Below are positions 16,494 to 28,269 of a DNA stretch of 64,000 nt, piece by piece (within the stretch, counting starts at the first letter, position 1; each line of letters opens with the position of its first letter). A program made the position numbers and the translations under genes. Source of the DNA: Frigidibacter sp. ROC022 (GTDB lineage: Bacteria > Pseudomonadota > Alphaproteobacteria > Rhodobacterales > Rhodobacteraceae); assembly GCF_024723735.1 (NCBI RefSeq), contig NZ_JANQDU010000002.1, positions 387,001 through 451,000 of the forward strand, given 5' to 3'. The notes below the pieces were generated by a model that was given only the letters and a program-made list of their open reading frames with translations, ran no database searches and was not told the DNA's origin.

Positions 16494-16510
16494 GCGGTGC
16501 AAAGCACCGC
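16494..16510 (+). promoter_or_regulatory. Hairpin in the flagellin leader next to the ribosome-binding site
   Basis: A perfect stem GCGGTGC/GCACCGC (16494-16500 and 16504-16510) with loop AAA ends about ten bases before the purine-rich AAGGAAAG and 20 bases before the fliC ATG at 16531. Caulobacter FlbT binds the flagellin mRNA leader and controls its stability. A flbT gene lies downstream here, so this hairpin is a candidate FlbT target; that link is inferred. Confidence 0.5.
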
Positions 16511-16530
16511 AGGACGCAAGGAAAGACCAG

Positions 16531-18075
16531 ATGTCTAGCATTCTGACCAACACCAGCGCGATGGTCGCGCTGCAGACGCTCAAGGGAATCAACGCCAGCC
16601 TGAGCTCGACCCAGAACGAGATTTCCACCGGCAAATCGGTGGCCACGGCCAAGGACAACTCGGCCGTCTGGGCGATCTCGAAGGTCATGGAGGCCGACGT
16701 GAACGGCTTCAAGGCGATCTCGAACAGTCTCAGCCTGGGCGAATCGACCGTCTCGGTCGGCCGTCAGGCCTCGGAAACCGTGACCGACCTGCTGACCGAC
16801 ATCAAAGGCAAGATCGTCGCGGCGCAGGAATCCAACGTCGATCGCGACAAGATCCAGACCGACATCAACGCGCTGCGCGACCAGATCACCTCGGTGGTCG
16901 GGGCCGCCCAGTTCAACGGCCTGAACCTGATCGAGGGCACCGATGACGTGAACGTCCTGTCGTCGCTGGACCGCAAGAACGACGGTTCGGTTTCGGCCTC
17001 GCATATCACGGTCAGCCGGCAGGACCTGACCTCGGGCGCGGGCACCTTCGGCTCCACCGGCCTGACCGCGGCGGCCTATGGCACGGTGAACGGCGCCACG
17101 GCCTCGGACTTCACCTCGGACGCAGCCGGCAAGGTGGCCGAGATCACCTTCGGTGTCGCCTCGCTGGCCGCGAATGACACCTACGAAGTCAGTATCGACG
17201 GCACCACGCTCAGCTACACCGCTGCGGGCACCGAAACGGCCGCCGACCTGGCCAGCCATTTCGTCGGCCAGATCAACGCGCTCGGGCTGGAGGGCATCTC
17301 GGCCACCGACGAAGGCGCGGGCGTCATCAACCTGGTCAACACCAAGGGCTACGAAACCGTTGCCGTGACGCTGAACTCCACCTCGGACGCCAATCTCGAG
17401 ATCACCGATCTGAACGGTGGCGGCGCACCGACCGACGGCGATGTCGGCACCATCGAACAGCGCGCATCGACCATCGACTTCTCGACCACGGCGGGGGTCA
17501 ACGAAGGCGACAGCTTCAAGGTTACCGCCGGCGGTTCGTCCTTCAACTACATCGCCGGCCGGGGCGAGACGATGGAGGACGTGGCCAAGGGCCTGAAGAC
17601 CGCCATCGATTCCAACCAGCCGGACGGGATCACCACCAGGGTGCAGCAGGATGCGACCACCGGCCAGTGGAAGCTGGCGGTAGACGATGCCAATGGCGAC
17701 GGCACCAGCACGACCTTCTCGCTGGCGGTATCCGCGGGCGGCACGGCCTCGGGCGGGTTGTTCGGGCTCGACAACATCGACGTCACCACCAACGAAGGTG
17801 CGGCGGCGGCGCTGGATAACATCGAGACGATGATCCAGACCTCGATCGACGCCGCGGCGCAGTTCGGCTCGGTCCAGGGCCGGATCGAGACCCAGTCGAC
17901 TTTCATCAGCAACCTGACCGACGCGCTGAAGACCGGCATCGGCTCGATGGTCGATGCCGACATGGAAGAGGCCTCGGCCAAGCTTCAGGCGCTTCAGGTT
18001 CAGCAACAGCTGGGCGTGCAGTCGCTGTCGATCGCCAACCAGGCGCCGCAGTCGATCCTGTCGCTGTTCCGGTAA
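16531..18075 (+). CDS. fliC: Flagellin
   Basis: A 514-residue filament protein, larger than most alphaproteobacterial flagellins. The N-terminal D0/D1 region (residues 1-150) has MSSILTNTSAMVALQTLKGI, and DALRDQ-like and AAQFNGLNLIEG segments follow. The C-terminal D1/D0 region (about 425-514) ends with VQQQLGVQSLSIANQAPQSI and LSLFR. Between them is a variable domain with two related modules, about residues 205-275 and 313-400: each has a D-x-[YF]-x-V-x-x-x-G strand (DTYEVSIDGTTLSYT and DSFKVTAGGSSFNYI), then a Thr-Glu-type helix leading to a Gln/Ala-Ile segment. These resemble flagellin hook-IN repeats. No Cys occurs in the protein. It is followed by a strong terminator and flaF-flbT. Confidence 0.97.
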   Translation: MSSILTNTSAMVALQTLKGINASLSSTQNEISTGKSVATAKDNSAVWAISKVMEADVNGFKAISNSLSLGESTVSVGRQASETVTDLLTDIKGKIVAAQESNVDRDKIQTDINALRDQITSVVGAAQFNGLNLIEGTDDVNVLSSLDRKNDGSVSASHITVSRQDLTSGAGTFGSTGLTAAAYGTVNGATASDFTSDAAGKVAEITFGVASLAANDTYEVSIDGTTLSYTAAGTETAADLASHFVGQINALGLEGISATDEGAGVINLVNTKGYETVAVTLNSTSDANLEITDLNGGGAPTDGDVGTIEQRASTIDFSTTAGVNEGDSFKVTAGGSSFNYIAGRGETMEDVAKGLKTAIDSNQPDGITTRVQQDATTGQWKLAVDDANGDGTSTTFSLAVSAGGTASGGLFGLDNIDVTTNEGAAAALDNIETMIQTSIDAAAQFGSVQGRIETQSTFISNLTDALKTGIGSMVDADMEEASAKLQALQVQQQLGVQSLSIANQAPQSILSLFR

Positions 18076-18083
18076 TCCCGGTC

Positions 18084-18110
18084 GGGGCGGTCCTTCGGGG
18101 CCGCCCCTTT
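18084..18110 (+). terminator. Rho-independent terminator of fliC
   Basis: A ten-base stem (18084-18093 with 18098-18107, one G-T pair) closed by a TTCG tetraloop and followed by TTT, starting nine bases after the flagellin stop. It should end most flagellin transcripts before flaF, allowing much higher flagellin expression. Confidence 0.85.
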
Positions 18111-18175
18111 CCATCACGACTCACGTTTCGCAGGCCTGAACGGCCAGACTGACCCCTATTCCGGAAGGAAACGAC

Positions 18176-18583
18176 GTGACATCCATCGACATGGCCCACA
18201 ACCCCGGCGCCAGAACCGACATGGCCCGCAGCGGCTATTCCGCCGCCGCACAGCCGATCCGCACCCCCCGCAGCATCGAATACGAGGCCTTCGCCCGGAT
18301 CACCGCCCGGCTTCGGGCCGGCGTCACGGCAGGCCGCGGCGGCTTTGCCGCGCTGGCCGAGGCCCTGCATGACAACCGCCGGCTCTGGACCCTCCTCGCC
18401 TCGGACGTGGCCGAGCCCGACAACGGGCTGAGTGCCGAGTTGCGGGCACGGATCTTCTACCTGGCCGAATTCACCAGCCAGCACACCTCGAAGATCCTGG
18501 CCGGCAAGGCCAGCGCCGAACCGCTGATCGAGATCAACGCCGCCATCATGGGTGGCCTGCGCAGCGAAAGAGCCGCGGCATGA
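18176..18583 (+). CDS. flaF: Flagellin biosynthesis regulator FlaF
   Basis: A 135-residue protein. After a variable N-terminus the FlaF pattern appears: RTPRSIEYEAFARITARLRA, then ALAEALHDNRRLWTLLASDV and NGLSAELRARIFYLAEFTSQ. FlaF is needed for flagellin translation or secretion and acts opposite to FlbT in Caulobacter. The GTG start at 18176 follows GGAAGGAAA. The stop overlaps the flbT start by ATGA. Confidence 0.9.
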   Translation: MTSIDMAHNPGARTDMARSGYSAAAQPIRTPRSIEYEAFARITARLRAGVTAGRGGFAALAEALHDNRRLWTLLASDVAEPDNGLSAELRARIFYLAEFTSQHTSKILAGKASAEPLIEINAAIMGGLRSERAAA

Positions 18584-19035
18584 GCGGCCTGGTCCTCAAG
18601 CTTGGCCCCCGCGAAAGGGTGCTGATCAACGGGGCGGTCATCGAGAATGGCGACAAGCGCTCGCGCCTGTCGATCCTGACCCCGAACGCCAACATCCTGC
18701 GCCTGCGCGACGCGATCCACCCGGACGAGGTCAACACCCCGGTGCGCCGGGTCTGCTACATCGCGCAGCTCGTTCTCTCGGGCGATGCCGATCCGGACGA
18801 GGCCAGGCACCAGCTGTTCCGCGGCATCGAACAGCTCAGCCAGGTGCTGACCGATGCCGACAGCCGGGCGATTCTGAATGACGCCACGCTGGCGGTGCGC
18901 GACGGCCAGTTCTATCAGGCGATGAAGGGCCTGCGTGGCCTGCTGCCGCGCGAGGAACGACTTCTGGGAGCCAACCCGACCGGGCGCTCCGGTGCCCGGC
19001 AGGACCACCGCCGGCAGGGAATGGCCGCGCAATGA
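18580..19035 (+). CDS. flbT: Flagellin mRNA regulator FlbT
   Basis: A 151-residue protein of family length. LKLGPRERVLINGAVIENGD and KRSRLSILTPNANILRLRDA are the FlbT N-terminal signature, followed by VRRVCYIAQLVLSGDADPDE and YQAMKGLRGLLPREERLLG. FlbT is a post-transcriptional regulator that binds flagellin mRNA and promotes its decay until hook assembly is done. It is coupled to flaF on one side and to the DUF1217 gene on the other by ATGA overlaps. Confidence 0.95.
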   Translation: MSGLVLKLGPRERVLINGAVIENGDKRSRLSILTPNANILRLRDAIHPDEVNTPVRRVCYIAQLVLSGDADPDEARHQLFRGIEQLSQVLTDADSRAILNDATLAVRDGQFYQAMKGLRGLLPREERLLGANPTGRSGARQDHRRQGMAAQ

Positions 19036-19838
19036 GCTTTCAACCGGTCCTGCCCTTTTCGGGGGTGGCCGGATGGGCCTTTCTGCAGCGCACCCGCGAT
19101 GCACAGCAGGCGGCCTTCGACGACAGCGCCCGGATTCAGCGCGAGACCACCTATTTCAGGGAGAGAATCGGCGCGGTCGAGACGGCGGAAGATCTGGTCT
19201 CGGATCGGCGCCTGCTGCAGGTGGCCCTGGGCGCCTACGGGCTGGATGCCGACATCGATTCGACCTTCTTCGTCAGGAAGGTCCTGGCCGACGGCAGCCA
19301 GGACGGTTCCGACCTCGCCAACCGGCTCGCGGACAAGCGCTATCTGGAGATGACCAGGGCCTTCGGTCTTGGCGATGCCGCGGTGCCCGGGACCACCCAG
19401 CCCGGATTCGGCGACAGGATCACGGCCGCCTACAAGTCGCGCCAGTTCGAGGTCGCCGTGGGCGCGCAATCGGAAGAGATGCGTCTGGCCCTGGGCTTTG
19501 GCCGCGACCTGTCGGCAATCCTGAAACGGCAGTCGACCGAGAACGGGCGCTGGTACGGGGTGATGGGCAACAGCCCGGTCAGCAAGGTGATTCGATCCGC
19601 CCTGGGTCTGCCCGCCAGCTTCGCGCAACTGGACCTCGACCAACAACTCAAGGGCTTCCGGGCCGCGGCAGAGCGGGTGTTCGGCCACTCTGACGTTGCC
19701 CAGTTCGACGCACCCGACACCCGGGAAAGACTGATCCGCCTGTTCCTGATCCGCTCGCAGGCGCAGGCCGGCGCCCAGACCAGCCGCGGCCAGATCGCGC
19801 TGACCCTGCTGCAGGGCGCCGCCACACAGCGCGTCTAG
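19032..19838 (+). CDS. DUF1217 family flagellar protein
   Basis: A 268-residue soluble protein of the DUF1217 family, which travels with flagellar genes in alphaproteobacteria. Recognisable segments are FSGVAGWAFLQRTRDAQQAA, then RETTYFRERIGAVETAEDLV, LLQVALGAYGLDADIDSTFF and FGDRITAAYKSRQFEVAVGA. The function is not known to me; a role in hook or filament assembly is inferred from its coupling to flbT. No signal peptide or membrane helix is visible, so it may be exported by the flagellar system itself. It is the last gene of the flagellar block. Confidence 0.8.
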   Translation: MSFQPVLPFSGVAGWAFLQRTRDAQQAAFDDSARIQRETTYFRERIGAVETAEDLVSDRRLLQVALGAYGLDADIDSTFFVRKVLADGSQDGSDLANRLADKRYLEMTRAFGLGDAAVPGTTQPGFGDRITAAYKSRQFEVAVGAQSEEMRLALGFGRDLSAILKRQSTENGRWYGVMGNSPVSKVIRSALGLPASFAQLDLDQQLKGFRAAAERVFGHSDVAQFDAPDTRERLIRLFLIRSQAQAGAQTSRGQIALTLLQGAATQRV

Positions 19839-19863
19839 AGACCGAACCCCGGGAAATAATGCC

Positions 19864-19892
19864 TTTCCTTTTGGGCCCACACCGCCTATATG
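19864..19892 (+). promoter_or_regulatory. Possible rpsT promoter
   Basis: TATATG at 19887-19892 is a reasonable -10 element, with TTTCCT 17 bases upstream (19864-19869) as a weak -35. It lies 112 bases before the rpsT start in a gap that otherwise holds no gene. Confidence 0.35.
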
Positions 19893-20003
19893 CCGCCGCT
19901 ACATGCGCGTGAGGCCCGCTCTGGCCAGAATCACCGGTATTCAAACCCGGTCGGGCCGATTGCGCTATCGAATTTCAATTTGCCCGACAAAGGGGACCCC
20001 TGC

Positions 20004-20267
20004 ATGGCCAACTCGCCGCAATCCAAGAAACGCGCCCGCCAGAACGTAACCCGTTTCGCGATCAACAAGGCGCGCCGCTCGCGTATCCGTACCCAGCTCC
20101 GCAAAGTCGAAGAGGCGATTGCCTCGGGCAACAAGGACGCCGCTCAGGCCGCCCTGCGTGCCGCCCAGCCCGAGCTGATGCGCGGTGTGACCAAGGGTGT
20201 CATCCACAAGAACACCGCTGCGCGGAAAGTCTCGCGCCTGGCCTCGCGGATCAAGGTGCTCGGCTGA
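20004..20267 (+). CDS. rpsT: 30S ribosomal protein S20
   Basis: An 87-residue basic protein that binds 16S rRNA in the small subunit. [20 protein letters not shown], then [20 protein letters not shown] and [19 protein letters not shown] are S20 hallmarks. The start at 20004 follows a GGGG-rich site and gives the canonical N-terminus. It is a single-gene unit ending in a strong terminator and stands upstream of dnaA, as in many alphaproteobacteria. Confidence 0.98.
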   Translation: MANSPQSKKRARQNVTRFAINKARRSRIRTQLRKVEEAIASGNKDAAQAALRAAQPELMRGVTKGVIHKNTAARKVSRLASRIKVLG

Positions 20268-20306
20268 GCCCGACCCACGCGGGAATCATCATCCTGTCGA
20301 TCGAAC

Positions 20307-20338
20307 AGCGCGCCCCGACCCGGGCGCGCTTTTCTTTT
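20307..20338 (+). terminator. Rho-independent terminator of rpsT
   Basis: A perfect nine-base stem AGCGCGCCC/GGGCGCGCT (20307-20315 and 20322-20330) with a six-base loop, followed by the T-rich TTTCTTTT. It starts 40 bases after the rpsT stop. Confidence 0.92.
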
Positions 20339-20889
20339 CAGTGTGACGTTTTTGCGCCGAGCCTCGCGTCACGTCAGCGGCTTGAGAGATTCGTTGCCAC
20401 AATTGCTTCGTCAAGCCAGTTGTTTGCGTTGCAGCCTTCCCGGAGCCCTTGCTAGCTTGGTTCTTGCGATTCTCATCGCTCTTGGGGGGCAAGCGAATTC
20501 CCCGGGCATCAACCGTTGCCACCCGATCAATTCGGGGGGTGCACGGCAAAAAAAGACTGCCAGATGCCCGGCATTCGGATCCATGGGGTTTCCGGCACGG
20601 GGGTGCCGGTTGGCCTGTGTGATCGGTGTTTAGACAACGGCGGCATTGCCGCAGTCTGTCGGCACCCTGTCCATGGGACTGCGCGGATCACGCGCCTTTG
20701 GTCCCGGCTGTCACGCCGGCGTCACCGGGGGTCTATCCGCAGGCGCCAGCGCTGGCCGACCGACCCCGCCATCTGCGGCGGGAAGGTATGCCTGTTGCCA
20801 ACCCGACGAGCGACCGGGGGTCACACGACCAGAACCGGACCGGACGGCTGAATGGGCGGCCAAGGTTCGGGCAACAACAAGCTCGCGTG
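20339..20889. other. 550-base non-coding leader upstream of dnaA
   Basis: No credible gene lies here. A 96-codon frame beginning with GTG at 20343 uses codons unlike the neighbouring genes (many TTG, CTT, GCT). The region must carry the dnaA promoter, but I could not place a clear -35/-10 pair. One sequence, CTATCCGCA at 20733-20741, matches seven of nine bases of the DnaA box TTATCCACA; there is no cluster of boxes and no AT-rich unwinding segment. An autoregulatory site is possible, a replication origin unlikely. Confidence 0.5.
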
Positions 20890-22290
20890 ATGGGACAGGA
20901 CAAGATGCTGCAGGAAACCTGGGAACGGGTAAGGAAAGAACTTCGCAATTCCATCGGGCAACACAATTTCAGTCACTGGATCGCTCCCCTGACCCTGCGC
21001 GAAATCAGCGGATCGCTTGCCGTGCTTGGCGTGTCCTCGGCATTCAACGGAACCTGGGTTGAACGGCACTTCGGCGACAAGATTCTTTCCAGCCTGCGCG
21101 CCAATGGCATCGAGGTCTCGGGACTCGATTTCGTGATCGACACCGACGCATGCCAGACCCCGAGCCCCGAGACCGAAACGGCGGTCGCGCCCCTGGCAAA
21201 CGCTGCCCCGGCCGGTCGGACCACTCAGACGGCGCAACGCGGCGAGGACGACGTCAGCGCCCCGCTCGACCCGCGGTTCCGCTTTGAAAGCTTCGTCGTC
21301 GGGAAACCCAACGAAATGGCCCATGCCGCGGCCCGGCGCGTCGCCGAAGGCGGGCCGGTCGCCTATTCGCCGCTGTTCCTCTATGGCGGCGTCGGGCTGG
21401 GCAAGACCCACCTGATGCATGCCATCGCCTGGGAGCTGAAGGCCCGGGATCCCGAGCTGAACATCCTCTACACCTCGGCCGACAAGTTCATGTACCGCTT
21501 CATCCAGGCGCTGAAGCAGCAGGACATGATGGGGTTCAAGCAGATCTACCGCAATGTCGACGTGCTGATGGTGGACGACATCCAGTTCTTCGCCGGCAAG
21601 GATTCGACGCAGGAAGAGTTCTTTCACACGTTCAATGCCCTGGTCGAAGAGAACAAGCAGATCATCCTTTCGGCGGACAAGGCGCCGGGAGCGATCAAGG
21701 ATCTGGAAGAACGGATTTCCACCCGCATGGCCTCGGGTCTCGTGGTCGACCTGCACCCGACCACCTATGAACTGCGGCTGGGCATCCTGGAGCAGAAGGC
21801 GCATTTCTACCGCGAACGCTATCCCGGGCTCGACATCGCGCCGGGGGTGCTGGAATTCCTGGCGCACCGGATTTCGACCAATGTGCGGGTGCTGGAAGGG
21901 GCGCTGCTGCGGCTCTATGCCTTTGCCTCGCTGGTCGGCCGTGAAATCGATCTGGAGCTGGTGCACAACTGCCTGGCCGATGTGCTGAAGATTTCCGAGC
22001 GCAAGATCACCGTCGAGGAAATCCAGCGCCGGGTGGCCGAGCATTATCACATCCGCCTGTCGGACCTGATCGGGCCCAAGCGAATCCGCCCGGTGGCGCG
22101 GCCCCGGCAGACCGCGATGTATCTGTGCAAGAAGCTGACCACCCGCAGCCTGCCCGACATCGGGCGACGGTTCGGCGGCCGCGACCACACCACGGTGATG
22201 CATGCGATCAAGCGGATCGACGAGCTGATGCTGACCGACAGCCAGCTGGCTGACGATGTGGAGATGCTTCGCCGCTCGCTGGAAGCCTGA
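20890..22290 (+). CDS. dnaA: Chromosomal replication initiator DnaA
   Basis: A 466-residue AAA+ protein that opens the origin. Domain I begins at MGQDKMLQETWERVRKELRN; the linker (about 90-125) is variable; domain III has Walker A G-G-V-G-L-G-K-T at residues 166-173, Walker B VLMVDDIQFF and the sensor ILSADKAPGAIKDLEERISTR-type region. Domain IV has the DnaA-box binding signature RDHTTVMHAIKRI near the C-terminus. I chose the ATG at 20890; a GTG one codon earlier and longer in-frame starts are less like the family. dnaN follows after 149 bases. Confidence 0.97.
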   Translation: MGQDKMLQETWERVRKELRNSIGQHNFSHWIAPLTLREISGSLAVLGVSSAFNGTWVERHFGDKILSSLRANGIEVSGLDFVIDTDACQTPSPETETAVAPLANAAPAGRTTQTAQRGEDDVSAPLDPRFRFESFVVGKPNEMAHAAARRVAEGGPVAYSPLFLYGGVGLGKTHLMHAIAWELKARDPELNILYTSADKFMYRFIQALKQQDMMGFKQIYRNVDVLMVDDIQFFAGKDSTQEEFFHTFNALVEENKQIILSADKAPGAIKDLEERISTRMASGLVVDLHPTTYELRLGILEQKAHFYRERYPGLDIAPGVLEFLAHRISTNVRVLEGALLRLYAFASLVGREIDLELVHNCLADVLKISERKITVEEIQRRVAEHYHIRLSDLIGPKRIRPVARPRQTAMYLCKKLTTRSLPDIGRRFGGRDHTTVMHAIKRIDELMLTDSQLADDVEMLRRSLEA

Positions 22291-22439
22291 CGCGAAACGA
22301 CGCACCGAAGGGCCATTCCGCCCCGCAAGTGGCGAAAAACCCCTGTGCTCCGCAGAAAAACCCGCTAGACAATTGGAAAACCGTTGAACCCGGCCCGGGC
22401 TTGGGTAACCTCGCCAGTCCCGGGAAGTTGGAGTGGGAC

Positions 22440-23558
22440 ATGAAGATCAGCATCGAACGCGCCGCGCTTTTGAAGGCGGTCAGTCAGGCCCAGTCCGTGG
22501 TCGAGCGGCGGAACACGATTCCGATCCTTGCCAATGTGCTGATCGAAGCCGAGGGCGATACCGTCCAGTTCCGCGCGACCGACCTGGATATCGAGGTCGT
22601 GGACCGCGCTCCCGCCATGGTCGAACGCGCCGGCGCGACGACTGTTTCGGCGGTGACGCTGCACGAGATCGTGCGCAAGCTGCCGGACGGGGCCATGGTC
22701 TCGCTCACCGATGACGGCGCTTCGGGCCGACTGATGGTCGATGCCGGGCGGTCTTCGTTCCAGCTCACCACCCTGCCCAAGGAAGACTTCCCGGTGATGG
22801 CGACCTCGGATTACGAGGTGAATTTCACCGCCGACGCGCCGGTTCTGCGGCGTCTGTTCGACAAGTCGAAATTCGCGATCTCGACGGAAGAGACGCGTTA
22901 TTACCTGAACGGCGTCTATATGCATGTCGCCGACGGCGACGGCGGGCGCAAGCTGCGCTGCGTCGCCACCGATGGCCACCGTCTGGCCCGGATCGACGCC
23001 GACCTGCCCGAGGGTGCCGAAACGATGCCGGGCGTCATCGTGCCGCGCAAGACGGTGGGAGAGCTGCGCAAGCTTCTCGACGATGACGAAACCAAGATCG
23101 CCGTCTCGGTATCGGAAACCAAGGTCCGCTTCGCGACGCCCGAGATCACCCTGACCTCGAAGGTCATCGACGGCACCTTCCCGGATTATTCGCGGGTCAT
23201 CCCGACCGGCAACACCAAGGTGATGGAGGTCGATGCCTCGGATTTCGCCGCCGCCGTCGACCGGGTGTCCACCGTGTCCTCGGAACGCTCGCGGGCAGTG
23301 AAACTGTCGCTGGACCAGGACCGTCTGGTGCTCTCGGTCAATGCACCGGACAGCGGCGCGGCCGAGGAAGAGCTGGGCGTCGCCTATGACGACGAAAAGC
23401 TCGAGATCGGCTTCAACGCCAAGTATCTGCTGGAAATCGCCGGCCAGGTGGACCGCGAGAACGCGGTGTTCCGGTTCAACTCCTCGGGCGATCCGACCCT
23501 GATGCAGGAAGGCGGCGACGGCTCGGCGGTCTATGTCGTCATGCCGATGCGGGTCTGA
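22440..23558 (+). CDS. dnaN: DNA polymerase III beta sliding clamp
   Basis: A 372-residue clamp subunit, exactly family length, which forms the dimeric ring tethering Pol III to DNA. The start at 22440 after TTGGAG gives MKISIERAALLKAVSQAQSV, then VERRNTIPILANVLIEA. Further hallmarks are ISTEETRYYLNGVYMH, CVATDGHRLARID and the C-terminal GDGSAVYVVMPMRV. It lies between dnaA and recF in the classical order. Confidence 0.98.
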   Translation: MKISIERAALLKAVSQAQSVVERRNTIPILANVLIEAEGDTVQFRATDLDIEVVDRAPAMVERAGATTVSAVTLHEIVRKLPDGAMVSLTDDGASGRLMVDAGRSSFQLTTLPKEDFPVMATSDYEVNFTADAPVLRRLFDKSKFAISTEETRYYLNGVYMHVADGDGGRKLRCVATDGHRLARIDADLPEGAETMPGVIVPRKTVGELRKLLDDDETKIAVSVSETKVRFATPEITLTSKVIDGTFPDYSRVIPTGNTKVMEVDASDFAAAVDRVSTVSSERSRAVKLSLDQDRLVLSVNAPDSGAAEEELGVAYDDEKLEIGFNAKYLLEIAGQVDRENAVFRFNSSGDPTLMQEGGDGSAVYVVMPMRV

Positions 23559-23613
23559 CCCTATCCCGACCCAGGCCGAGGGCGGCCCGCCCGGTGGCTG
23601 AAAGGCGCCAGCA

Positions 23614-24714
23614 ATGTCCCGCCTCGCCCTGACCTCGCTGACCCTGTCGCATTTCCGCAGCCATGCCCTGGCGCGGTTGCGCTTCGATGGACGGCCGGTG
23701 GCGATCTGGGGCCCGAACGGGGCCGGCAAGACCAACATTCTGGAGGCCCTGTCGCTGCTGTCGCCCGGCCGCGGTCTGCGGCGGGCAGCGGCGGACGAGA
23801 TGGTGCGGCGGCCCGACGGGCCCGGGTGGATGATCGCCGCGATGCTCGAAACCCCTTCACAGACCCATGAATTGAAGACCTGGGCCGAACCGGGCGCGGC
23901 GCGTCAGGTGAGCATCGACACCAAGGCCGCGCCGCAGGTGGCATTGGGCCGGCTGCTGCGGATGCTCTGGCTTGTGCCCTCGATGGACCGGCTCTGGATC
24001 GAAGGCGCGGACGGGCGGCGGCGGTTCCTCGACCGGATCGCGCTGAGTTTCGAACCGGCCCATGCCGAGGCCTCGCTGGCCTATGACAAAGCGATGCGGG
24101 AAAGGAATCGACTGCTCAAGGACATGGTGACCGATGCGCATTGGTACCTGGCGCTGGAGGCGAAGATGGCCGAGGCCGGGGCCGCGATCACGCGGAACCG
24201 GACCGCCGCACTGGCACGGATCGCCGCCGCGACCGAGGGTGCCGAGACCGCCTTTCCGGCGGCCCGGCTGGCGCTGCTCTCCAACGACGAGCATCCCGAG
24301 ACGCATGAAGACCTGGCGCCGGTCCTGGCCGACAACCGGCGCCGCGACATGGCGGCGGGGCGCACGCTGATCGGGCCGCATCGCGCCGATCTGGGCGCGG
24401 TCTGGGCCGCCAAGGACATCCCCGCCGCGCAATGTTCGACCGGCGAGCAGAAGGCGCTGCTGATCTCGCTGATCCTCGCCAATGCCCGTGCCCTGGCCGA
24501 AGACACCGGCGCCGCGCCGATCCTGCTGCTGGACGAGGTGGCGGCGCATCTCGACGCCAGCCGCCGCAGCGCGCTCTATGACGAGATCTGCGCATTGGGC
24601 GCACAGGCCTTCATGACCGGCACCGGGGCCGAGCTGTTCGCCGATCTCGGCGACCGGGCGCAGCGGCTGGAAGTGGTCGAGCAGGACGGCGCCTCGGCGG
24701 TCCGGCCGGACTGA
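23614..24714 (+). CDS. recF: DNA replication and repair protein RecF
   Basis: A 366-residue SMC-like ATPase that helps load RecA at gapped DNA. Walker A G-P-N-G-A-G-K-T is at residues 33-40 (IWGPNGAGKTNILEALSLLS). The segments RRRFLDRIALSFEPAHAEAS, then RTLIGPHRADLGA, CSTGEQKALLISLILANA and Walker B ILLLDEVAAHLDASRR are typical. It follows dnaN by 55 bases, likely in the same transcript. Confidence 0.97.
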   Translation: MSRLALTSLTLSHFRSHALARLRFDGRPVAIWGPNGAGKTNILEALSLLSPGRGLRRAAADEMVRRPDGPGWMIAAMLETPSQTHELKTWAEPGAARQVSIDTKAAPQVALGRLLRMLWLVPSMDRLWIEGADGRRRFLDRIALSFEPAHAEASLAYDKAMRERNRLLKDMVTDAHWYLALEAKMAEAGAAITRNRTAALARIAAATEGAETAFPAARLALLSNDEHPETHEDLAPVLADNRRRDMAAGRTLIGPHRADLGAVWAAKDIPAAQCSTGEQKALLISLILANARALAEDTGAAPILLLDEVAAHLDASRRSALYDEICALGAQAFMTGTGAELFADLGDRAQRLEVVEQDGASAVRPD

Positions 24715-24785
24715 GTCGGATTTCGCTTGCCAGCCGCCCCGCCATCCGCTTTGGCAGCTGCGCAACCTGGCGCAAGAGTCCGTCC

Positions 24786-27903
<3,118 letters not shown>

Positions 27904-27928
27904 GGCGCTGCCGGTGAGAAAATTTCTT

Positions 27929-27957
27929 TCGCGGCGCGCATGATCTTCGCGCCGCGA
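27929..27957 (+). terminator. Hairpin downstream of gyrB, probable transcription end
   Basis: A perfect ten-base inverted repeat TCGCGGCGCG/CGCGCCGCGA (27929-27938 and 27948-27957) with a nine-base loop begins 25 bases after the gyrB stop. There is no T-run after it on the plus strand, so it is either a weak terminator or an mRNA 3'-end stabiliser. Confidence 0.5.
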
Positions 27958-28269
27958 GAAGCCGAAAGACCTGGATTATCAATACCTTTCAGTGCCTTGA
28001 GTTGAGTTCCGTTCTCGGCGTCCGCTAGGCATGCCCCTGTTCTTGGCCCCCTCGGCAGATGCGGATTCCCGCCGCGCCGGCCACCCCGGGAACCGAAGTA
28101 GCACCCGGCATTCCGGCCCGGCGATACCCTGCGCCTTCGATGGACCGGCCGCTTCGGGGCCCGGGCACGATCCCGAGGAGGATGGCCAGGGGACTGTCGG
28201 GCCGGAATGGATATGCTAGGACGGCCATGAACCGCCCGCCCTGATCCCCACCTGCTGGAGCCCGGCCCC
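27958..28269. other. Intergenic region between gyrB and the phosphomannomutase gene
   Basis: About 310 bases without a credible gene; the short open frames here lack ribosome-binding sites and cover each other. TATGCT near 28212 could be a -10 element for the downstream gene, but no good -35 is visible. A CTGGAG ribosome-binding site precedes the ATG at 28270. Confidence 0.4.

Noticed and set aside
16318-16530. Sigma-28 or sigma-54 promoter for flagellin
   Set aside because: Candidate GG/GC pairs are not at the ten-base spacing of a -24/-12 promoter, and no TAAA-N15-GCCGATAA-like sequence is present.
16474-18117. A 547-codon open frame antisense to flagellin
   Set aside because: The flagellin frame has clear N- and C-terminal signatures, a ribosome-binding site and a terminator, so the reverse frame is a shadow.
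20343-20633. A 96-codon frame upstream of dnaA with a hydrophobic stretch
   Set aside because: GTG start without a ribosome-binding site, codon use unlike neighbouring genes (many TTG, CTT and GCT) and it begins almost on the rpsT terminator.
20339-20889. Chromosomal replication origin upstream of dnaA
   Set aside because: Only one weak DnaA box and no AT-rich segment; a cluster of boxes would be expected.
20821-22305. A 494-codon open frame antisense to dnaA
   Set aside because: Same shadow effect. dnaA is unambiguous on the plus strand.
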